Part shown: positions 1 to 9,504 of the stretch, in pieces
How the letters are laid out: every line of letters starts with the position of its first letter
Numbering within the stretch: position 1 is the stretch's first letter
From: Pseudomonadota bacterium
GTDB taxonomy: Bacteria > Pseudomonadota > Gammaproteobacteria > Burkholderiales > Burkholderiaceae_F
DNA length: 64,000 bases
Direction of reading: 5' to 3'
Assembly: GCA_021842465.1 (NCBI GenBank)
Contig: JAKBZN010000001.1
Location: 1 to 64,000 of the forward strand
Made by a program: the position numbers and the translations under genes
The notes under the pieces: generated by a model
Database searches by the model: none
What the model saw: only the letters and a program-made list of their open reading frames with translations
What the model was told of the DNA's origin: nothing

Positions 1-90
1 AGGGTTGCCCCCGTGCTGCCGTTCGACTTGCATGTGTAAAGCATGCCGCCAGCGTTCAATCTGAGCCAGGATCAAACTCTTCAGTTCAAA
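1..90 (-). rRNA. rrs: 16S ribosomal RNA, 5' end (truncated by window edge)
   Basis: Reverse complement reads TGAACTGAAGAGTTTGATCCTGGCTCAGATTGAACGCTGGCGGCATGCTTTACACATGCAAGTCGAACGGCAGCACGGGGGCAACCCT, the canonical bacterial 16S 5' end. Confidence 0.97.
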
Positions 91-262
91 TCCTTAGCAA
101 ACATACTTACGTACGTCCGCTTTCTATGCTCGCGGAATTGATCGTTACTTCAATCCGTGAGCTACTCTTTGAGTTGAGACAATCCGCCAACGAACCCGAA
201 ACCGGGACCGTCGTGCGGTTGCGCCTACCCATCAAGCGCCCACGCTTATCGGTTGTTTCTCT

Positions 263-273
263 TGTTAAAGAAC
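263..273 (-). promoter_or_regulatory. rrn leader boxA antitermination element
   Basis: Minus strand GTTCTTTAACA, matching boxA TGCTCTTTAACA, between the promoter and 16S. Confidence 0.7.
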
Positions 274-339
274 ACCGCCACCGGCCAGGCAAGTACCAGG
301 GGCACTTGCGTTTTGCAGCGCGAGCAGCAGAGAAACGAG

Positions 340-368
340 ATTATGGGGATGAGAAAGAGTCCTGTCAA
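340..368 (-). promoter_or_regulatory. sigma70-type rrn promoter
   Basis: Minus strand TTGACA (363-368), 17-bp spacer, CATAAT (340-345), upstream of the 16S leader. Confidence 0.7.
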
Positions 369-479
369 ATTCAAAAAACCCCCTCTCTGAGAGCGATCGC
401 AACCGATTGATATAAAAGGCTAAAAAATCGGCATTTTGCGTGACGCGGCAGGCCCTCGTGGCGGAAGAAGGAGGCGGCC

Positions 480-3155
480 CTAGGCGATCAGCCCCTCGAT
501 CTCGGCCGCCGACATCGGCCGGGCGAACAGGTTTCCCTGGGCATAGGCGCACCCTTGGGCATGGAGATAGCCGGCCTGTTCCTCCCGCTCCACCCCCTCG
601 GCCACCACGGCGAGGCGGAAATGGCGCGCAACGGCAAGCAACGCATGCACGATGGCGCAGCCGTCCGGGTCGTGCGGCAGGCCCTCCACGAACATCCGAT
701 CGATCTTGATCGCCCGGATGGGCAGGCGGCGGAGATAGCCGAGGGTCGAATAGCCGGTCCCGAAGTCGTCCAGCACCAGGCCGACGCCCAGCGCCCGCAA
801 CTCCCCAATGACGTCGTTGTCGGCCTCGCCGTCGCGGATGACCGTGCGTTCGGTGACCTCCAGGTTGATCATTCGGGGATCGACGTTGAAGCGCGCCAAG
901 GCGGAGCGCACCAACGCGGGCAAGGCATTGGAGCCGAACTCCCGCCCGGCGACATTGACCGAGATCGGGATGTCGAACTGAGGGTGGGCCTGGCGCCACC
1001 GTACGATCTGGGCGCAGGCCTCCTGCACGACCCAGAACGTGATCCGCTCGGACAGCCTGCCGGTTTCGGCCGCGTCGATGAACCGATCTGGCATCAAGAC
1101 CCCCCGAACCGGGTGGCGCCAGCGGACCAGCGCCTCCAGGCCGACGACCCGGCGCGTGGTCATGTCGACCTGCGGCTGATACTCGAGGAATAGCTGGGGC
1201 GAGTCCGCCTGCACCGCGCGCGCCAACTCCACGCCGAGACGCAACTCCTGCGCCTCGCGCTCGTAGCGGATGGGATTGAAGAAGTGCACCTGATTTCCGC
1301 CGTCGCGCTTGGCCTGATACATGGCGGCATCGGCGTACTTGAGCAGAGTTCCGATTTCCCGTCCGTGCTCGGGGTACAAGGCCACGCCGATCGAAGCCGA
1401 CACCTGCGCCATGACGTTCGGAACGAAATCACTGCGATGAAGGGCCCCGGCAACCTGAGCGGCAAGGTGGGCCACCTCCTGGCGGTGGGAAAAACCGTCA
1501 TAGACCACGACAAACTCGTCCCCACCCAGGCGCGCCACCCCTTCTCCGCCGACAACCTGGCGCAGCGTGTCCGCAACCGACTTGATCAGGGAGTCGCCGA
1601 CCAGATGACCGAGCGTGTCATTGACGTCCTTGAACCGATCGAGGTCGATGAGCAGCACGCCGACCCGGGTCTTGCTTTCGGCGGCCGACGACAAGGCGTC
1701 GCGCAACGACTCCCGGAGCAGGTTGCGGTTCGGCAATCCGGTCAACGCGTCATACCAAGCCAGTTGTTCGACCCGGCCCTCGACTTCGGCACGCTGGGCA
1801 GCCGCCAGGGTCAGCGAGACCATGAGCCCCGCGCTCGCGATGAAACCCACCTCCTCGTCGGTCCAGCGCCGCGGCACCGTATCGGCCGCGGCGATGACCC
1901 CGGCCGGTTCGCCCTCGATCAGGACGGGCGCGGACAGGAATGCGCGGATCCCGCGCCATCGCGCCCCCCTCCGGCCCGCGTCGTCGCGCCCGAGGTCTCC
2001 AAGAGCGAGGGGCGCGCGATCGTGCAGGCGCGCCATCGGTTCGACGACGCCGTTCTCCGGAAACGGCATTCCGACCCAGTCGCGCAGCAATCGTTGCTCC
2101 GGCCGCGAGTACACCGCCTCGCACACCAGCTTTCCGGACGCCCGATCCGTCCGCCAGAACCCGACGATCGACGTCCGCAGGGCATCCGCGCTCGATTGCA
2201 GGACCCCCGCGAGCGACTGCAGGAAATCCGCGTGGGACTGAACCGTCATCTGCATGAGGCGGTCCCCCAGGCGGTTCGCCGGCGCCTGCGCGCCGCCCTC
2301 GTCCCCCGCGTCGCGCACCTGCACGAGGATCCCGTCAACTCCCACAACCCCGACGAAATTCGTCACCGTCAGCGCGATGCGCCGCGCCGCCGCACCCTCG
2401 GCAATATTGCGCACCATTCCCGAAAGGGTGACCTCGGTACGGATCGGGCGCGACGGCAGTCCATCGACCGCGAGGAGGAACTCCCGCGCCGTCGCCTCGT
2501 CCAGCAGGTATTCGAACGGGACGCCTTGGGCCTCCGCGGCGCGTACGCCCAGAAACCCGCTGATCCGCCCTGCCGCCGTCAAGACTCGCCGATCCGGAGC
2601 CAACAACACCGTCGCCGCCACCGCCGGGTCGGCGTAGGCAGCCGCCTGCGCCGACCCCAAGCGCACCGCGGCATCCATGCCCGACTCGCGAATCAGCAAA
2701 ATGGCGATCAACTCGCCGTCGCTGCGCGGCATGGATGCGGAGATATGAAGCGTCAGCCGCTTCCCGCGCAGCGCCCCCCCGCGGACACGCAGGGTCATCG
2801 ATCTGCGCTCCAGCAAGCGGATCCAGAACCGGGACCAGCGCCGCGGGAACGCCCGCGGGCGCGCCACGACCGGCAATTCGGCGAGATTGCTGCCGACGAG
2901 ACCACCCTCGGCGGCTCCGACCATCCGGGCGAAGGCGCGGTTGGCGGCGAGAATCTGCGCCGCAGCGTTCAGACAGACGCAGGCCAGAGGAAGATGTTCG
3001 AACGCTTCCTGCTGAAGCGTCGATTCCAGCGCGGACTGACGAAGTGGGATAACGGCAAAACCCAACGCGCCTCCGATCTGGCCCGATCCCCGGAGCACCC
3101 CTGGGAACCGCGTTCCGGCTCGGACCGGAGAAGGATTCTGCCATGTCCTGGGCAA
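480..3155 (-). CDS. PAS/GAF-GGDEF-EAL diguanylate cyclase/phosphodiesterase
   Basis: Single long ORF; motifs ARLGGDEFVVVYDG and LEALVRWRHP; C-terminal IDRMFVEGLPHDPDGCAIVHALLAVARHFRLAVVAEGVE; N-terminus uncertain (TTG start in track). Confidence 0.93.
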   Translation of the reverse strand: MPRTWQNPSPVRAGTRFPGVLRGSGQIGGALGFAVIPLRQSALESTLQQEAFEHLPLACVCLNAAAQILAANRAFARMVGAAEGGLVGSNLAELPVVARPRAFPRRWSRFWIRLLERRSMTLRVRGGALRGKRLTLHISASMPRSDGELIAILLIRESGMDAAVRLGSAQAAAYADPAVAATVLLAPDRRVLTAAGRISGFLGVRAAEAQGVPFEYLLDEATAREFLLAVDGLPSRPIRTEVTLSGMVRNIAEGAAARRIALTVTNFVGVVGVDGILVQVRDAGDEGGAQAPANRLGDRLMQMTVQSHADFLQSLAGVLQSSADALRTSIVGFWRTDRASGKLVCEAVYSRPEQRLLRDWVGMPFPENGVVEPMARLHDRAPLALGDLGRDDAGRRGARWRGIRAFLSAPVLIEGEPAGVIAAADTVPRRWTDEEVGFIASAGLMVSLTLAAAQRAEVEGRVEQLAWYDALTGLPNRNLLRESLRDALSSAAESKTRVGVLLIDLDRFKDVNDTLGHLVGDSLIKSVADTLRQVVGGEGVARLGGDEFVVVYDGFSHRQEVAHLAAQVAGALHRSDFVPNVMAQVSASIGVALYPEHGREIGTLLKYADAAMYQAKRDGGNQVHFFNPIRYEREAQELRLGVELARAVQADSPQLFLEYQPQVDMTTRRVVGLEALVRWRHPVRGVLMPDRFIDAAETGRLSERITFWVVQEACAQIVRWRQAHPQFDIPISVNVAGREFGSNALPALVRSALARFNVDPRMINLEVTERTVIRDGEADNDVIGELRALGVGLVLDDFGTGYSTLGYLRRLPIRAIKIDRMFVEGLPHDPDGCAIVHALLAVARHFRLAVVAEGVEREEQAGYLHAQGCAYAQGNLFARPMSAAEIEGLIA

Positions 3156-3196
3156 AAAAATCCAGTATTTTTCAATAGTTCCGTAATATTGCTGCC

Positions 3197-5017
3197 ATGA
3201 CTACGCATTACACAATCCGCCCCGTCGATCTCGGTAGCCACACGTTCCACGTCACCGTCCAAATCGATGATCCGGACCCGCAAGGACAGCGGTTTTTCCT
3301 CCCGGCCTGGATCCCCGGCAGTTACATGATCCGCGACTTCGCACGCCACGTCCTGCGCGTGCGCGCGCGCGATGGGCGGGGACGGCCGGTGCCGATCGAG
3401 AAGGTAGACAAACACACTTGGCGCTGCGCGCCGACCGCGGCGGGGGCCCGCCGCCGGACCCCCGCACGCCCGGCATCCATCACCCTCGCATACGAGGTCT
3501 ATGCCCACGATCTTTCGGTGCGCGGGGCCCACCTCGACACCACGCACGGCTTTTTCAATGGCTCGAGCGTGTTCCTGCTCCCTCTGGGCCGAGAATGGGA
3601 CGCGTGCGAGGTGGAGATTCTCGCCCCCGAGGATTCGGCGGCCCACGACTGGCGTCTGACCACCGCGCTCGAGCCCTGCGCAGGAACCGCACGGGGCGGA
3701 TTCGGCCGCTATCGCGCCCAAGACTACGACGAACTGATCGATGCGCCGGTGGAAATGGGCCGCTTCGCTTCGCTGCGCTTCGAAGTCCACGGCGTGCCGC
3801 ATGAAATCGCCGTCACGGGCGCCGGCCCCCACCTCGATTCTGCGCGATTGGCATCGGATCTTGCGCAGGTCTGCGCCACGCACGCGCGCATGTTCGAGCC
3901 GCGCTCCCGCGTGCCGCCATTCGCGCGCTACGCCTTCCTGACCTTTGCCGTCGACGACGGCTACGGTGGCCTGGAACACCGCGCCAGCACGGCGCTGCTA
4001 TGCCGACGCGACGATCTTCCCTATGCCGGGATGCAGGCCAGCACCGAGGGATATCGCCGCTTCCTCGGCCTTGCGAGCCACGAATACTTTCACGCCTGGC
4101 ACGTCAAGCGGATCCGCCCCGCCGCCTTCATTCCCTACGACCTCGCGCGCGAGAACCACACCACGCTGCTCTGGGTGTTCGAAGGGTTCACGTCCTATTA
4201 CGACGACCTCGCCTTGGTGCGCTGCGGCCTGCTCCGCCCGGAGCAGTATCTCGACGTCCTCGCGCGGACGATGGCAACCGTCCTGCAACACAGCGGACGG
4301 CGCAAACAAAGTCTCGCCGAAAGCTCGTTCGACGCCTGGATCAAGTACTACAAGCCCGACGAGAACACCCCGAACGCCGTCGTGAGCTACTACCAGAAGG
4401 GCGCCCTGGTCGCGCTCGCCCTGGACCTGTCGATCCGTCGCGAAACGGCGGGGCGGCGATCGCTCGATGACGTAATGCGCCATCTTTGGCGACGCTACAA
4501 GCAAGCCGGAGCGGACTACGCCGGCGTTGCGGAGGACGAAATCGCCGCGATCGTCCAGGAGGCAACCGGGGTCGATGCCAGCCGATCGATCACCGCCTGG
4601 ACTCGAGAAACCGCCGATCCCGACCTGGCGGAGCAACTGCTCGATTTCGGGGTGCGGGTCGAGGCCGGACCAACCCTCGATCCCCCGCATTTCGCCCGCC
4701 TGGGGTGCCGGGTCGATCCGGCGGACGGCCGGATCCGTCTTGCCTTCGATGGCGGACCGGCCCAACGCGCGGGATTGTCGGCAGGCGACCAGATCGTTGC
4801 CGTCGAGGGATGGCGCGCAGGCAACAACCGACTGGATGCCCTGCTCGCGCGGATCCCGCCCGGCAGAACCGTCGAAATCCTGGCATTCCGTCGGGACGAA
4901 CTGCTGCGCTTTCCGGTGCGGATCGCAACGCAGCCTCCGGTTTCCTGGAAGTTGTCCCTCGACCCGCGACCGACCTCGTCCATCCGGCGACTGCGGACGG
5001 GGTGGATCGGGTCATGA
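3197..5017 (+). CDS. M61 family metallopeptidase with C-terminal PDZ domain
   Basis: ORF MTTHYTIRPVDLGSHTFHVTVQI; HEYFHAWHVKRIRP zinc motif; PDZ-like C-terminus. Confidence 0.9.
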   Translation: MTTHYTIRPVDLGSHTFHVTVQIDDPDPQGQRFFLPAWIPGSYMIRDFARHVLRVRARDGRGRPVPIEKVDKHTWRCAPTAAGARRRTPARPASITLAYEVYAHDLSVRGAHLDTTHGFFNGSSVFLLPLGREWDACEVEILAPEDSAAHDWRLTTALEPCAGTARGGFGRYRAQDYDELIDAPVEMGRFASLRFEVHGVPHEIAVTGAGPHLDSARLASDLAQVCATHARMFEPRSRVPPFARYAFLTFAVDDGYGGLEHRASTALLCRRDDLPYAGMQASTEGYRRFLGLASHEYFHAWHVKRIRPAAFIPYDLARENHTTLLWVFEGFTSYYDDLALVRCGLLRPEQYLDVLARTMATVLQHSGRRKQSLAESSFDAWIKYYKPDENTPNAVVSYYQKGALVALALDLSIRRETAGRRSLDDVMRHLWRRYKQAGADYAGVAEDEIAAIVQEATGVDASRSITAWTRETADPDLAEQLLDFGVRVEAGPTLDPPHFARLGCRVDPADGRIRLAFDGGPAQRAGLSAGDQIVAVEGWRAGNNRLDALLARIPPGRTVEILAFRRDELLRFPVRIATQPPVSWKLSLDPRPTSSIRRLRTGWIGS

Positions 5018-5293
5018 CTGCGGGCCACGACGGGAACGATCATGCCCCTTGGCCCCTCGCACGGCCCCTGCTCTCGGCACAATCCCGTCCCGCGTTGCCC
5101 CGTCGGGCGAGGCCTGCGCGCCCCGCAGGGACGCCCCCGCGCTCCGGGGCCCAAGAATCCAGTTCCAATGCGGTCGAATTGCCGAAAAATTAGCCACTAG
5201 CAGATACGCTGGCGCGGCCAGGCAAACCACGAGCAAGGCTGCTCGGACCGCATATCCAACAAATCTCGTCCCCGCCTGCATTGCACGTTTCAC
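5012..5293 (-). CDS. small single-TM hypothetical protein, translationally coupled to the upstream GT2
   Basis: GTG start overlaps the GT2 stop codon (GTGA); hydrophobic stretch FVGYAVRAALLVVCLAAPAYLLVANF. Confidence 0.45.
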   Translation of the reverse strand: MKRAMQAGTRFVGYAVRAALLVVCLAAPAYLLVANFSAIRPHWNWILGPRSAGASLRGAQASPDGATRDGIVPRAGAVRGAKGHDRSRRGPQS

Positions 5294-6696
5294 CGACTGG
5301 ACTCCACCCGGTGGCGCCGAATCTCGCCCCATCGGTCTCTCGACAACTGAAAGGTTCCAATCATCCGCTCGATCGCCACCAATTGCCGAAAGCCGACGAA
5401 CTCAAGCGATCCCCAAAATGCCACCTTGAGCGTATCGCGCAACCGCATGTATCGATGGACGACAAGGTTATCGATCAGAACACCGGCTGCGTTCAGCCAC
5501 ATTCCCCATAAAACCGCGAAGAGGAAAAACAAGGTCGCAAACGGCACGTTGACCCAACCCAGAAGCGCGAACAGGGCAAACCCTATGTACCCCAGGAACT
5601 CCACCAATGGGCCCAACAATTCAAAAAAGAAAAAATATGGAAAGCCGATGAGCCCAACCTTGCCATAGCGCGGATTCATAAACATATCGCGGTTGTGCCA
5701 TAGGCAATCCACCAAGCCGCGCTGCCAACGGTTTCTTTGCTGAAGCAGGGAGCGGATGTCCGAAGGCACTTGCGTCCAACATACCGGCTCCGGGACAAAG
5801 CCGACGTCATAGGCGATCCCGTGATCTACGCAATGCCGATGTAAACGGATAACGACATCCATGTCCTCCCCGACCGTCTTTCGGTAACCACCCACCGCAG
5901 TCATCAAGTCCTTGCGAAATACGCCGAACGCGCCGGAAATGATCAACAGACTATCGACTCGATGCCAACCCATCCGCCCCACAAAAAAACCGCGCATGTA
6001 TTCGGCTGCCTGCATACATTCGATCAGACGCGCTGGCGCGCGGACTTCCCGGACTTGGGCATTTTCTACCCGGCATCCGTTCAGAACCCGCACCGCCCCT
6101 CCTACGGCAACCAACCGCTTGTTGAGGAGAAACTTCTGCCCCAAACGCAACAGCGAATCCTCTTCCAGGATTGAATCGGCATCGATCGTGCAAACCAATG
6201 GAAAGCGCGCGTATTCCATGCCGGCGTTGAGCGCATCGGCCTTTCCGCCATTTTCCTTGGCGAGAATCCAAAGATTTGGGTGGACGCTGGACAGATAGAG
6301 CTGCTTGATCGGCTGGTGCGGGAAAACTTTCCGAACGGGCCGCTCAACCGGATATGCCTTATAGGCGTCCAGTAAGGTCGCCAGGGTTTCATCGAGGGAT
6401 CCGTCGTCGACAACGACGACTTCGTGCTCCGGATACTCGGCATTTAGGATCGACGTGACCGTAGACGTAATGGTTGCGTGCTCGTTGAACGCCGGGACTA
6501 TTACCGAGATCGGCCGTACATTGGCATCCCGCATTCTCCTGCGCAGGGCATCCAGATCGCCGACCGCCGATGCACCCGCCTCGACCTCTCGGAATGCATA
6601 CGACGTCACCATCGTATATCCAATATTTAGCACCAGAAAATAGACGAATACCGCAATCTGGAATGCCAACAAAAGAACGGCGACCGCTTCAAGCAT
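5290..6696 (-). CDS. family 2 processive glycosyltransferase, membrane (PgaC/IcaA-like)
   Basis: VDDGSLDET, TIDADS, GEDMD and QQRNRWQRG motifs plus C-terminal TM segments; ATG at 6696 (MLEAVAVLLL). Confidence 0.88.
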   Translation of the reverse strand: MLEAVAVLLLAFQIAVFVYFLVLNIGYTMVTSYAFREVEAGASAVGDLDALRRRMRDANVRPISVIVPAFNEHATITSTVTSILNAEYPEHEVVVVDDGSLDETLATLLDAYKAYPVERPVRKVFPHQPIKQLYLSSVHPNLWILAKENGGKADALNAGMEYARFPLVCTIDADSILEEDSLLRLGQKFLLNKRLVAVGGAVRVLNGCRVENAQVREVRAPARLIECMQAAEYMRGFFVGRMGWHRVDSLLIISGAFGVFRKDLMTAVGGYRKTVGEDMDVVIRLHRHCVDHGIAYDVGFVPEPVCWTQVPSDIRSLLQQRNRWQRGLVDCLWHNRDMFMNPRYGKVGLIGFPYFFFFELLGPLVEFLGYIGFALFALLGWVNVPFATLFFLFAVLWGMWLNAAGVLIDNLVVHRYMRLRDTLKVAFWGSLEFVGFRQLVAIERMIGTFQLSRDRWGEIRRHRVESSR

Positions 6697-7792
6697 AGGC
6701 GGGCTGCGGCATGTGCAATGCATACCGACTGATGTCGCGGGCGAATCGGTCCGGGTACTCCAAAGCCCGCTCCAGGGCCTCGCGCCCCGCCTCGCCAAGG
6801 GCCGCAAGTGTTACCGCGGCGTTGAACCGCACATAGAACGCTGGCGCAGTCAGGCAATCGGAGAGCGCAGCGACCACGTCGGGGGCCGTGCCGCGCAAGT
6901 ATTTCGCGCCGACCGCGCGAATTTCCCATTCCGGGTCACTCAAGGCTCGCAGCAATACAGCATGCGTCGGCTGAATCAGTCCGACCGCACGCACGCACGC
7001 AATGCGGGCACCCTTCGGCGCATGTTCCCACCCATAACGCGCTGCCAATTCGGGAACCAGTGGGCTTAGCCCCGCCTTGCCGACCGCCGAGATAAAATCG
7101 AGTGTCAATGGATCCTGCAATGAGGTACCTGCGAAAAGCTCGCGAACCGCATCAACGGCCGCATCGGCGCCTCGGCGCTCTGTCAATGCAACGATCGCCG
7201 TCCGAAACAGCCATTCGTTGTAACTTCCTGACAGCGCCGGCCGCTCCTGCAGTCGGTCCCACAGGAATCGCAGTTCCGATGACTGATCGACAAATTGCGC
7301 CAAGCAACCCAAACCTGCCGCATATACTTCCGGATGGGCCTCATGGCACACGATGTCATCGACCATCGGGCGCTGCTCAATCGCTCCGAGCTTGCCGAGC
7401 AGTTCCAGTGCGACAACCCGGCTGCCCCACTTTCCTCGCGTGACTGATGATCCGAGGTGCCGGACCGCATCTCCATACCACGGCGCGGATCGCAAGCGTC
7501 CCAAAAGAGGGGGGGCGTCGTCGGCATCCAGCGCCCTCGCCAAGGCCTTCCGGTCCACACGACGTCGCAAGTCAACGGTCACGTCATCCGGCCAGACGTC
7601 GCTGGATATCGCCTTCCGGTAGAGATTGGTCGCGCGGTTGATCGCACGGGTCCGACGCTCCAGCACCAACTTCTGGACCACAAGAAAGGTAACCAATGCC
7701 GACAAGGAAATGCCGATGGCCAAGACGACAGCCTCCAGGACAACAAGCGACACAAGCGAGTTGACCAAACCAACGAGAGGAGGGGCCGTCAT
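6689..7792 (-). CDS. HEAT-repeat protein with N-terminal transmembrane segment
   Basis: MTAPPLVGLVNSLVSLVVLEAVVLAIGISLSALVTFLVV TM; repeated helical units such as LSDPEWEIRAVGAKYLRG; stop overlaps GT2 start. Confidence 0.75.
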   Translation of the reverse strand: MTAPPLVGLVNSLVSLVVLEAVVLAIGISLSALVTFLVVQKLVLERRTRAINRATNLYRKAISSDVWPDDVTVDLRRRVDRKALARALDADDAPPLLGRLRSAPWYGDAVRHLGSSVTRGKWGSRVVALELLGKLGAIEQRPMVDDIVCHEAHPEVYAAGLGCLAQFVDQSSELRFLWDRLQERPALSGSYNEWLFRTAIVALTERRGADAAVDAVRELFAGTSLQDPLTLDFISAVGKAGLSPLVPELAARYGWEHAPKGARIACVRAVGLIQPTHAVLLRALSDPEWEIRAVGAKYLRGTAPDVVAALSDCLTAPAFYVRFNAAVTLAALGEAGREALERALEYPDRFARDISRYALHMPQPAYA

Positions 7793-8208
7793 CCGCGCAA
7801 CACCCGAATTGCCATCACATGTACCAAGAACCGCCGTCCATCGGGAACATCCGAAATCGTCAGCACGCGACGACGCCTCCCCGCGGCGCATCATTACAAT
7901 GCCGGGGTTCCATTTCAGGATCGTCCCATGAGTTCTCCGAAGACAATGCCTTGAAAAACGACACTTCCTTATCCGGTCGGTGCATCACCAATGTTGATTT
8001 TATTTGCCAGCCGGGATCTTTCTGAAATTCCGCAGCGCATCTTTTGGGGCGAAAGCCGGTTCTGGCCTGAGACGCGCGCCAAAAAAGTGCGACATTTCGA
8101 ATGCTTTTTGGCCCAACCGAGGCGCCGGTGGCGACGCACAATGGCCGATCGACTGTCGTTCTTGCCCCGGGGCGGGGAAACCCGAATGCGCCATTTCCTG
8201 AGGGATAG

Positions 8209-9504
8209 ATGCGCCCATATGTGGTAGCGGTGTACCGTATCGTAGCGTTGTTTTGCACCGGAATCGCCGTTGCCTGGTCTGCGCCAGCACTTGGCGGTCC
8301 GATAGGGTTCGACCAACAATTCCAGGAAGCTCGCGATCTCGCGCTCCATGGGCACCGGAAAGCGGCGATCGCCGCGTACACCAGGCTACTCGAACGCTCC
8401 CCAAACAACTCGGATGTGCTGCTTGGTCGGGGCCGCGTTTATTCCTGGATGGGAAACTGGCCGGCCGCGGAAACAGACCTCCAGGCCGCGATCAAGGCCT
8501 CGCCCCATTATGCAGATGCATGGTCGGCGCTGGGAGACATGTATCTGTGGTCAGATCGCCCGAAATTGGCGGCAAAGGCGTACGGCCGCTGGGCGGCCCT
8601 TGCCCCCGACGACCCGAGGCCGCTGCTACAGCGCGGACGGGCCGAGCGCAACGCCGGCGACAGGAAATCGGCACGAGCCGACTTCCTGCAGGCATCGAAA
8701 CTAGGCGCGCCCCCCGCGGAAGTCAGCGCATATCTCGCCTCGCTCCAGCCTATCCTGGGCATCAGCACTCGGCCGCCCGATGCCGTAAGCCGCAACGGAT
8801 TTCCGTGGTCCGCCAGCTTTGGGGTCGACTACACCGCGTTCCCGTCCGGCGGACTGCACTGGTTCGACACGACCACCACGATCCGTCGCCACTTCGCGTC
8901 GGGATCGCTGGGCTTTGAAGAACTTACCGCACATGCATTTCACGTCAACGATCGCGCGTGGGCAATCGACGACTACACCGACCTCTGGCACCGTGCGTAC
9001 ATCAACCTGCGCTACCAGCAGGGTACTGACATTCTGTTCCCCCGCACCCGCTACCGGGCCGAACTGTTTCAAGGCGTCGGACACGGATGGGAATTTTCCG
9101 GTAGCTACGACCGTCTAAATTTCCCGACGCCGATCGAACTGATCGGCATCAGTGCGGCAAAATATCTCGGAGACTGGTACATTCGGTGGCGACATCTCTA
9201 CGTTCCAGGAACACCCGGAAATCCCTCATACAGCAATAGCGACCAAGTAATGGTGCGCGATTACTATCGCGGCGATGCGGACAACTACATTCAAGTGACC
9301 GCATCGTATGGGCTGATCGAGGAACCAACAGGGTTCATCCTGGGGCCCGCGTATGCCCAGCACAGTTGGGCAGCCAGCGCATCCATCGTACGATTTGTAA
9401 CCCCCCACGTCGGGTTCGGATTCGGATTGGATGGCGGGTACGGCGTCGAAGACGAGCCGTATAGCAGCATTGGTGCCTTCACGACCCTGTATTACCGATG
9501 GTAA
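8209..9504 (+). CDS. TPR-containing YaiO-like outer-membrane beta-barrel protein
   Basis: Signal peptide, TPR units (AIAAYTRLLERSPNNSDVLLGRGRVYSWMGNWPAAETDLQAAI), C-terminal barrel ending in YYRW. Confidence 0.78.
   Translation: MRPYVVAVYRIVALFCTGIAVAWSAPALGGPIGFDQQFQEARDLALHGHRKAAIAAYTRLLERSPNNSDVLLGRGRVYSWMGNWPAAETDLQAAIKASPHYADAWSALGDMYLWSDRPKLAAKAYGRWAALAPDDPRPLLQRGRAERNAGDRKSARADFLQASKLGAPPAEVSAYLASLQPILGISTRPPDAVSRNGFPWSASFGVDYTAFPSGGLHWFDTTTTIRRHFASGSLGFEELTAHAFHVNDRAWAIDDYTDLWHRAYINLRYQQGTDILFPRTRYRAELFQGVGHGWEFSGSYDRLNFPTPIELIGISAAKYLGDWYIRWRHLYVPGTPGNPSYSNSDQVMVRDYYRGDADNYIQVTASYGLIEEPTGFILGPAYAQHSWAASASIVRFVTPHVGFGFGLDGGYGVEDEPYSSIGAFTTLYYRW

Noticed and set aside
265-999. Minus-strand ORF reaching into the rrn leader
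   Set aside because: Overlaps the rrn promoter/leader and the 3' end of the EAL gene; low-complexity composition.
1284-3200. 638-aa plus-strand ORF antisense to the GGDEF/EAL gene
   Set aside because: Low-complexity Arg/Pro/His-rich shadow frame typical of high-GC DNA; the minus-strand frame has clear domain motifs.
8000-8208. Possible riboswitch or sigma54 promoter upstream of the YaiO-like gene
   Set aside because: No convincing consensus or aptamer core could be identified by eye; would need a covariance-model scan.
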